A stretch of 64,000 nucleotides of DNA from Bifidobacteriaceae bacterium. Lineage in GTDB: Bacteria > Actinomycetota > Actinomycetes > Actinomycetales > WQXJ01. The stretch covers positions 124,001-188,000 of the forward strand of contig JAIRYJ010000004.1 in the NCBI GenBank assembly GCA_031267825.1, in the 5' to 3' direction. Under the pieces are notes generated by a model. It was not told the origin of the DNA, ran no database searches, and saw only the letters and a list, made by a program, of their open reading frames with translations. Positions 58,529 to 64,000 of the stretch are shown piece after piece. How positions within the stretch are numbered: the stretch's first letter is position 1; each line of letters begins with the position of its first letter. The translations under genes and the position numbers were made by a program.

Positions 58529-60430
58529 ATGCCCGATTCCCCCCAATCCGCGCCTTTCCAAGTTGATCTGCGGGGAGTCGTCAACCTCCTCAGCCGTCAC
58601 ATCTACTCGGGACCGCGCGTATATCTTCGAGAATTGCTCCAGAACGGCGTCGACGCCATCTCCGCCCGGCGCGAATACGAACAAACCAGAACCGGACAAA
58701 CCAACTCCCCCAAGACAACCGGCCTGATCCAGATCATTCCATTCAGCCCCGAAACCGGCCGCTTCGAGTTCACGGACAACGGCATTGGCCTAACCCAGGA
58801 AGAAGCGGCCGAACTGCTATCAACCGTTGGAGCCACATCAAAACGCGACATCCTGGACTTCCCGCGCGAAGACTACCTTGGCCAATTCGGTATTGGTCTG
58901 CTGTCCTGTTTCATGGTGGCGGACGAGATCCGGGTGGTCAGCCAATCAGCCCGCGGCGGGCGAGCAATCGAATGGATCGGGTCAGCCAGCGGCAGCTTCA
59001 CCATCCGAGAATTGGACCGCCCGTACCCGCCAGGCACCACCGTCTACTTACAACCACGCTTCGACGGCACCGAACTGCTCTCCTCCAAGACGGTTACCGA
59101 ACTAGCGACCAACTTCGGCGAATACCTGCCAGTCAGAGTGGTGGTCGGGTCACAGCGGTCAGCCCCAGCGATCAACCGGCCAGCGGTCTTCCTCCAAGCC
59201 GATCCAGACCCAGACGAACTTAGCCGCCTAAGCCTGGAATTAGCCGGCCAGGCACCACTAGCGACCATTCCGCTGGACTACCCCCAAACCGGCACGCGCG
59301 GACTGGCGTTCGTTCTACCGTTCTCTCCAACACCCGGCGCCAACCAGTCAACCCGCCTATATCTAGGACGCATGCTGGTCTCAGCCCGGGCCGACCGCAT
59401 CCTGCCCGAATGGGCCTTCTTTGTCCGGGCCTGCCTCAATTCGACCGGTCTGTCACCAACCGCCAGCCGGGAAGACATCGTAGAAGACTACAAACTCGAA
59501 CTAACCCGCGACGCTTTGGGCCAGTCGATCCGGGACTGGCTGGTGAACCAAGCAACCCGCCAAACCAGCGCCTTCAAAGACTTCCTGGCAGTCCACCAGC
59601 TAGCCCTCAAACAAATGGTTCTACATGACGATGACCTGGCGAAAATGGTCACCGGTTACCTAACGCTCGAAACCTCAATCGGCCGTAAACGCATCGACTG
59701 GCTGCTAGAACGCTACGAAAGCCTGCGATACACCGAGACAACTGACGAGTTCCGCCAGGTGGCGGGCATAGGCCGTCCAGGTGACCCGATCGTCAACGGC
59801 GGCTACCTGTGGGACACCGAACTGGTCTTGTCCTTAGGGGGACTCTACGGAATCTCCGTCACCGCGGTTGACGTCTTAGGCGAAGTTGAACAACTCGACC
59901 CGCCAGCGCCTGAAGACCAAGCCGAAGCCAGTGCCTTAGAAAAACGCGCCAGCGCCGTCCTAGCGGACCGGGACTGCGAAGCTGTCGTCAGATCAATGTC
60001 AGGCCCGAGCCTGCCAGCCTGGTTCGTGGCCGACCCAGAACTCTTCCGCCGGCTCGACCGAAACAGGGCGCGTGAAGCCTCCTCACCACTTTGGCAATCA
60101 GTCCTCGACATCACCGAACAAGCCATAGCCACGCTGCCCGGACGGGACCGGCCCGCGGCCTCACGCCTCTGCTTGAACTGGAACAACGCGGCCATCAGGG
60201 CCGTCGCAAGAATCGCGGACGGCATCGTACTGAAACGTTGCGTCCAACTGCTCTACGCCCAAGCGCAACTCGCCTCCCACCGGCCCCTATCCGGTGACGA
60301 CCGTGACCTGCTCGCCACCTCACTGACCGAACTAATCATGATGAGCGCCGGGGCTGGGCCGAGCCGCCTACCGCCAAACGAACGCAACACCAACCGGGCC
60401 GATTGGGCCAACGGTGAGGACACAGCATGA
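58529..60430 (+). CDS. Hsp90-like (HtpG-related) ATPase
   Basis: A 633-residue HSP90-family protein distinct from canonical HtpG. The GHKL ATPase is intact: VYLRELLQNGVDAI (catalytic E35, Mg-binding N39), FTDNGIGLTQEEA (D83, G85, G87), LSTVGATSKRD and the lid LGQFGIGLLSCFMV (118-131), then GTTVYL. The middle domain keeps the ATP-sensing Arg in the SREDIVEDYKLELTRDAL stretch, as in the NVSRE loop of HtpG. A C-terminal dimer domain follows, ending acidic (NGEDTA) but without MEEVD. Its stop overlaps the start of TPR-like gene B (ATGA). Likely an ATP-driven clamp chaperone with the two TPR-like proteins as dedicated partners; that part is inference. Confidence 0.85.
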   Translation: MPDSPQSAPFQVDLRGVVNLLSRHIYSGPRVYLRELLQNGVDAISARREYEQTRTGQTNSPKTTGLIQIIPFSPETGRFEFTDNGIGLTQEEAAELLSTVGATSKRDILDFPREDYLGQFGIGLLSCFMVADEIRVVSQSARGGRAIEWIGSASGSFTIRELDRPYPPGTTVYLQPRFDGTELLSSKTVTELATNFGEYLPVRVVVGSQRSAPAINRPAVFLQADPDPDELSRLSLELAGQAPLATIPLDYPQTGTRGLAFVLPFSPTPGANQSTRLYLGRMLVSARADRILPEWAFFVRACLNSTGLSPTASREDIVEDYKLELTRDALGQSIRDWLVNQATRQTSAFKDFLAVHQLALKQMVLHDDDLAKMVTGYLTLETSIGRKRIDWLLERYESLRYTETTDEFRQVAGIGRPGDPIVNGGYLWDTELVLSLGGLYGISVTAVDVLGEVEQLDPPAPEDQAEASALEKRASAVLADRDCEAVVRSMSGPSLPAWFVADPELFRRLDRNRAREASSPLWQSVLDITEQAIATLPGRDRPAASRLCLNWNNAAIRAVARIADGIVLKRCVQLLYAQAQLASHRPLSGDDRDLLATSLTELIMMSAGAGPSRLPPNERNTNRADWANGEDTA

Positions 60431-61578
60431 CAGAACCCGCCACCTTGGCAGAATTCAACGAACTGCTGCGACAAATCGACGCCACCAACTATGGACGGGC
60501 CGAACGCGCCCTAATAGACCAAGCCGTGGCCTTGGCGCAGACCGCCGGAGATGAAGAACTCGAGTACCTCGCCCGGATGCGGCTGACATCATCGGCGGCG
60601 GTAACCGGTGACAGCGACACGCAGCTATCAAGTTTCGCCTGGTGCATAGCCCGGTACGATGCCGACCCAGGCAAGTTTCCGTTCCACCCGCCTGGCACCG
60701 CCGCGGACATCATGTTCCAATACAAGTGGATGGTCGCCACTCTTGACCGGACAGCCAAATTTCCCCTGGAACGGGCTGAAACAATGCTCAACGACATGGA
60801 AGACCACTACCGCCGGGCCGGGCTAGGTCCCAGCGGTGTGCTGACAGCCCGTTTCATCCACGCCTGGCGTACCGGTCAAACCAGCCAAGCGGCCGACCTG
60901 GAATCCCAGGTTGTGGCTACGCCACGCGACTCACATTCACACTGTGACGCCTGCATCATGTCAGACCGGGCGGCCTTCGCCTGCGAAACAGGCAGACCCG
61001 AGTTCGCGATTCAGTTAGTTGAAGAAATCATTGAACGTAACCTGACCTGCGGTGAAGAACCCGAGTACGCCTTGTCACGCACCATCCTGGCTTACCTGCG
61101 GGCCGGCCAGCTAAAACAAGCCGCCAAAGCTCACCTGCGCAGCTACCAGTTGTCACAATACAAGCCTGACCTGCTCGAAGTGATCGCCGATCATGTTACG
61201 TTCTGTGCCATCAGCGGCAACGAAACCCGCTCCTGCGTCCTGTTGCGTTACCACTTAGCTTGGCTAAGCCACGATTCTTTGAACGATTGGGCTCGTTTCA
61301 GAATGCTTCAAGCCGTCTGGCTGGCACTGACAGCTTTGGACCGCTTCGGCTGGGGTAGCGAACCGATCATGCCGGCCAGCAACAGCCAACTGGCGCACTA
61401 TTTTGGTTCCGCCGCGCCTGACTACACTGTCCGGGAGCTGATAGATCCGGCCTGGACGGCAGCTGAAACCCTGGCCCAAGCTTTCGACGCCCGCAACGGC
61501 AACAGTTATGCCAGTGGTTTGCTCAACGCCACAGCCGACCTGAGGAACGAGCGTTACACCGTGCCGCTGACCGGTTAA
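60427..61578 (+). CDS. Helical-repeat (TPR-like) protein B, partner of Hsp90-like ATPase
   Basis: A 383-residue paralog of protein A, the same length to the residue. Shared blocks: LSSFAWC (67-73), YKWMVATLDR (99-108), LNDMEDHYRRAGLGPSGV (121-138), TPRDSHSHCDAC (165-176), NLTCGEEP (205-212), YHLAWL (275-280) and ETLAQAFDARNGN (347-359). H170, C173, C176 and C208 match the putative metal site of A. Helix pairs such as AGQLKQAAKAHLRSYQL fit TPR geometry. Translationally coupled to the Hsp90-like gene by a 4-nt overlap, which is the strongest evidence that the products work together. Cytosolic; biochemical role unknown. Confidence 0.72.
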   Translation: MTEPATLAEFNELLRQIDATNYGRAERALIDQAVALAQTAGDEELEYLARMRLTSSAAVTGDSDTQLSSFAWCIARYDADPGKFPFHPPGTAADIMFQYKWMVATLDRTAKFPLERAETMLNDMEDHYRRAGLGPSGVLTARFIHAWRTGQTSQAADLESQVVATPRDSHSHCDACIMSDRAAFACETGRPEFAIQLVEEIIERNLTCGEEPEYALSRTILAYLRAGQLKQAAKAHLRSYQLSQYKPDLLEVIADHVTFCAISGNETRSCVLLRYHLAWLSHDSLNDWARFRMLQAVWLALTALDRFGWGSEPIMPASNSQLAHYFGSAAPDYTVRELIDPAWTAAETLAQAFDARNGNSYASGLLNATADLRNERYTVPLTG

Positions 61579-61725
61579 CTAGTTAGCTGTTCCGCGGATG
61601 CTGGGGCCCTGGATCTCGGCGCGGTACAACCAACGGCGCCGACGCCGGGCGGCCAGCGCGATCGACAGAGGCCCGCTAAGCTGCTCTCGGCGGGGTGGCT
61701 CTAATCAAGAAAGCGGTATTCGCGA

Positions 61726-61911
61726 ATGGGCGTAGGCAGATACATCCGTGAAGGTAGAGGCGGTTACGGCACCGTGGTGTTCAACATCGACGGCAACTAC
61801 ATCCGTGAAGGCAGAGACAGTTACGGGACTGTAGTGTTCAACATCGACGGTGAGTACGTCCGCGAAGGCAGGGATAGCTACGGGACTGTCCGGTACACGA
61901 TCACTGATTGA
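61726..61911 (+). CDS. Small three-repeat beta protein
   Basis: A 61-residue protein made almost wholly of three 19-residue repeats of the form Y-I/V-REGR-x-x-YGTVVFNIDG-x (starting at residues 6, 25 and 44). The DNA repeats with a 57-bp period. The pattern of alternating hydrophobic residues suggests stacked beta-hairpins. No signal peptide, no clear ribosome site, and no recognised family function. It lies 147 bp after TPR-like gene B and its stop overlaps the end of the protease pseudogene on the other strand. It may be an independent small gene or the 3' part of an older, longer repeat gene. Confidence 0.5.
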   Translation: MGVGRYIREGRGGYGTVVFNIDGNYIREGRDSYGTVVFNIDGEYVREGRDSYGTVRYTITD

Positions 61912-62818
61912 AGCCACCCTGAGGTGATGAACGCAGCAGCATCAAGTCTGTTGTCGAGTATTTGTCGTAGTAGTACCAATACCCAACGTGGGTTGTGCCG
62001 TTGTACCAATTTGTGACGCCAGTGAGAGAAACGCATTGGTTAGCTCCGCCAGTCATGATTTCACCAGTGTGCTTCTTCCACACGAACCCGAGCGTGCAAG
62101 TTGGGCTGGGCGGTGGCGACGATCACGCGGTGATCAACGCCGCACGGCCTGATATCGGTTTAGCATCCGCCCACCGTGAAATCTGTGCCTGGGCCATACC
62201 CCTACCTCCTTGCACTTCAGCGGGGTAACCTACGACGTCCGTCACGTCACGGTTGATGTCCGCGCTGGTACCGATGATGATCCGCCCAGATTCGTAATCT
62301 GGTCCCATGCTCACCATGTCAGGCAAACCCAGCTTCGTGGTCCAGGTGTCCCAGTCTGACCGGATCGCGCCCATGTATTTCTCCATCTCAGCGGCCGAGA
62401 ACCCGACCGCTTTGGGAACAATGCGTAACTGAGGCTGTAGCTTGTTCGCGGCTGCGATCCGCTCCAGGAAAGCGTCTACACGGGCCGGATCAGCGTCCTT
62501 GTCGTATTGGATGGTGTACGTTCCGGCTTTGTAGTCAATCGCCGCCTCAGCCCACACGTCCGGGAAATCTGCCGCCAGCGCATCGACATCAAGTTTCGAC
62601 TGGACGTCTTGGTCTTTCCACGCCTGATCAAGACCTTCGTCCAAGAGTGTCCGCATTTCAGTTAGAGCCTGCTGTACCTCACTGTCCTTCTCCGGACCAG
62701 CCGCAGCGGACACACCGTTCGATGTTCGGCCTTGTGCACCTCCTCCCGCTACCGCGGTCAGCACCAGTGCAGCCGCCACAGCCAGGACTCTTCGAGCCAT
62801 CATAATCAAGTTCTCCAT
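61901..62818 (-). pseudogene. Secreted trypsin-fold (S1) protease, in-frame stop and lost catalytic site
   Basis: The 5' part (62818-62123) encodes a signal peptide (MARRVLAVAAALVLTAVAG; likely start at the ATGs near 62803, behind GGAG) and a pro-domain-like region of about 200 residues. It ends at a TGA at 62125-62123. Reading on in the same frame, a Ser/Pro linker (SSPPPPSPT) is followed by CTLGFVWKKHTGEIMTGGAN. This matches the start of S1 protease domains where CTxGF...TAGHC is expected; the catalytic His is gone (TGGANQC). TTDLMLL fits the Asp strand. The frame then stops at 61901, before any GDSGGP. The pro-domain assignment is inference. Confidence 0.6.
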
Positions 62819-62977
62819 TCTGAGAGCGGGAGCACTGGAACGGCTCCCAGCGATGGTAGGGTTACCGCACTTCGGCCGACTTGGCTTGCTTCTGGGGCGA
62901 ATTGCGTCGCATTGTTATTGACTTGTTATTTATTGTCCGTCACAGCCGACTGGTGAGTTGCCGTTGGCGCCGCCTCA

Positions 62978-63985
62978 TTAGCTGCTGGGACTAAGGACGA
63001 TGCCGCAATCCTGGCGGATCGTATCGAGTAGACCCATGATGGCGACCGATTCGGCCACAGGCATGACCGGTGATTCGAGTTCGCCAGCGCTGACGCGGCG
63101 TGCCACCTCAGCGATTTGATACTCATAACCGGCCGCCTGAGCTGGGACCGCCGACTGGGGCCATGTTTCGACCTGGTCTCCGCTATGGATTACAAGGCTG
63201 GCTGGCCGCCACCAAGGCGAGGTGACCTGGATCATGCCTTCTGTCCCGCAAATCCAGGCATCCTGCGGAGTGGTCACCCCAACTGAGGCGTTGACCAGAA
63301 CCTGCGCGCCGCCCGCGCCGTAATCCAAAATGGCGCTGACCTGGGAGTCCACACCGCTAGGGGCAAGTTGGGCGCGGGCTGACAGGCCGCTAGGCAGGCC
63401 AAGCAGATTAACTGCCCAAGAGATCGGATAAATCCCGACGTCCAGCAGCGCGCCACCACCCAGAGCCGGAGAATAGAGGCGCGAAGCCGGATCATAGGCT
63501 TGGTGGAATCCGAAATCAGCCCGCCCAAAGAGCGGCTGGCCGATCCGCCCAGTTTGAACCAGTCGGCGCAGTTCAACGATGTGCGGCAAGAACCGGGTCC
63601 ACATCGCCTCCATTAGGAACGTGCCGTGCCGGGCGGCGAGGGCCGCTAAGTCCGCTGCTTCGGCTTGATCCAAAGTGAACGGTTTTTCGAGCAGCACCGC
63701 TTTACCCGCCCGCAACGCCAACGCCGCGATGTCATGATGAGTGCTGTTGACGGTGGCGACATAGACAACCTGAACCTCAGGGTCAGCCACCAAGTCAGCG
63801 TAAGAGGCGTAAGCCCGTGGGGCACCGAACTGTTCAGCGAAGGTTTGGGCACGTTCCATAGAACGTGACCCGACCGCTACAAGTCTTTGTGAGGTGGCCT
63901 TGAGCAGACATTCAACGACAGTTTCAGCGATTTTGCCGACCCCGGCGATACCCCAGCCCAAAGACGGCGCAGACATTGGATTCAT
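62978..63985 (-). CDS. Gfo/Idh/MocA-family oxidoreductase
   Basis: A 335-residue NAD(P)-dependent sugar or inositol dehydrogenase-like enzyme. The N-terminal Rossmann domain has LGWGIAGVGKIAETVVECLL (~9-28), VVYVATVNSTHHDIAALAL and the conserved catalytic-lysine motif VLLEKPFTLD (~97-106). The C-terminal alpha/beta domain includes EAMWTRFLPHIVELRRLV and GGGALLDVGIYPISWAVNLLG, typical of trans-dihydrodiol dehydrogenase-like members. Starts with ATG at 63985 or a second ATG 9 nt later; upstream sequence is cut by the window edge. Substrate unknown. Confidence 0.9.
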   Translation of the reverse strand: MNPMSAPSLGWGIAGVGKIAETVVECLLKATSQRLVAVGSRSMERAQTFAEQFGAPRAYASYADLVADPEVQVVYVATVNSTHHDIAALALRAGKAVLLEKPFTLDQAEAADLAALAARHGTFLMEAMWTRFLPHIVELRRLVQTGRIGQPLFGRADFGFHQAYDPASRLYSPALGGGALLDVGIYPISWAVNLLGLPSGLSARAQLAPSGVDSQVSAILDYGAGGAQVLVNASVGVTTPQDAWICGTEGMIQVTSPWWRPASLVIHSGDQVETWPQSAVPAQAAGYEYQIAEVARRVSAGELESPVMPVAESVAIMGLLDTIRQDCGIVLSPSS

Positions 63986-64000
63986 GGGTCTAAACGTTAC

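Noticed and set aside
61584-61700. Minus-strand open stretch ending RAEIQGPSIRGTAN, possible gene tail
   Set aside because: About 39 residues with no start codon and low-complexity Arg content. A vanished gene is possible but cannot be supported.
62123-62125. TGA read as selenocysteine or programmed read-through
   Set aside because: No SECIS-like hairpin was recognised after the stop, the downstream domain has lost its catalytic His and is truncated, and a pseudogene explains it more simply.

Overview
This window is chromosomal DNA of a high-GC Gram-positive bacterium (Actinomycetia). The evidence is the mycothiol ligase MshC, polyphosphate glucokinase, an actinobacterial-type ImuA'-ImuB-DnaE2 mutasome, a PAC2-family protein, a glnA2/panB/map block, an RNase H-phosphatase / zinc-ribbon / Nif3 block, and many genes that start with GTG or TTG. 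The genus cannot be fixed from the sequence.

Layout. 1-4450: the 5' end of a glnA2-type glutamine synthetase, an AbrB/PIN toxin-antitoxin pair, a decayed NAD+ synthetase-like nitrilase domain, panB, map and a nitroreductase. 4650-12500 (minus strand): an FAD oxidoreductase, an overlapping rpe-ribD-ribE-ribBA-ribH-hisE-hisG operon, and the tRNA methyltransferase trmI. 12800-19270: an array of hairpin repeats, a RecB-like nuclease, a HAD phosphatase, PAC2, mshC, an aldo/keto reductase and DUF5703. 19260-27200: a frameshifted secreted protein, a GH31 glycosidase, an M20 peptidase, a GNAT acetyltransferase, a Nudix-NYN fusion, a low-molecular-weight phosphatase, an EEP-family protein and proC. 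27500-35460: an S4 protein, an HTH fragment, a TetR-MMPL pair, tRNA-Leu(GAG), a PerM-type permease, rarD and a sirtuin. 35600-41330: dnaE2, imuB and imuA' behind a LexA-like box. 41400-48560: a SpoU methyltransferase, ppgK, rnpB, an HTH-membrane regulator, a VapBC pair, and RNase H / zinc ribbon / Nif3. 48700-55400: a TrpXYZ-like ABC transporter, an aldo-keto reductase, an isochorismatase and a CoA transferase. 55600-61580: a LacI regulator followed by an Hsp90-like ATPase flanked by two gap-free paralogous helical-repeat proteins. 61700-64000: a small repeat protein, a protease pseudogene and a Gfo/Idh/MocA oxidoreductase.

The most interesting points are five. (1) The Hsp90-like ATPase with duplicated TPR-like partners that share an HxxCxxC...C motif. 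(2) A family of intergenic hairpin elements that occurs as tandem arrays with the same 159-bp period at two distant loci. (3) An 11-mer, CGATGCCGTCC, present 11 times and extended to a 15-mer in poorly constrained DNA. (4) A TAnnnT box placed exactly 7 nt before the start codon of at least 14 genes, which implies widespread leaderless mRNAs. (5) Several decaying genes: a NAD+ synthetase amidase domain, a secreted protease, a secreted small protein and an HTH regulator. All counts were made by eye.
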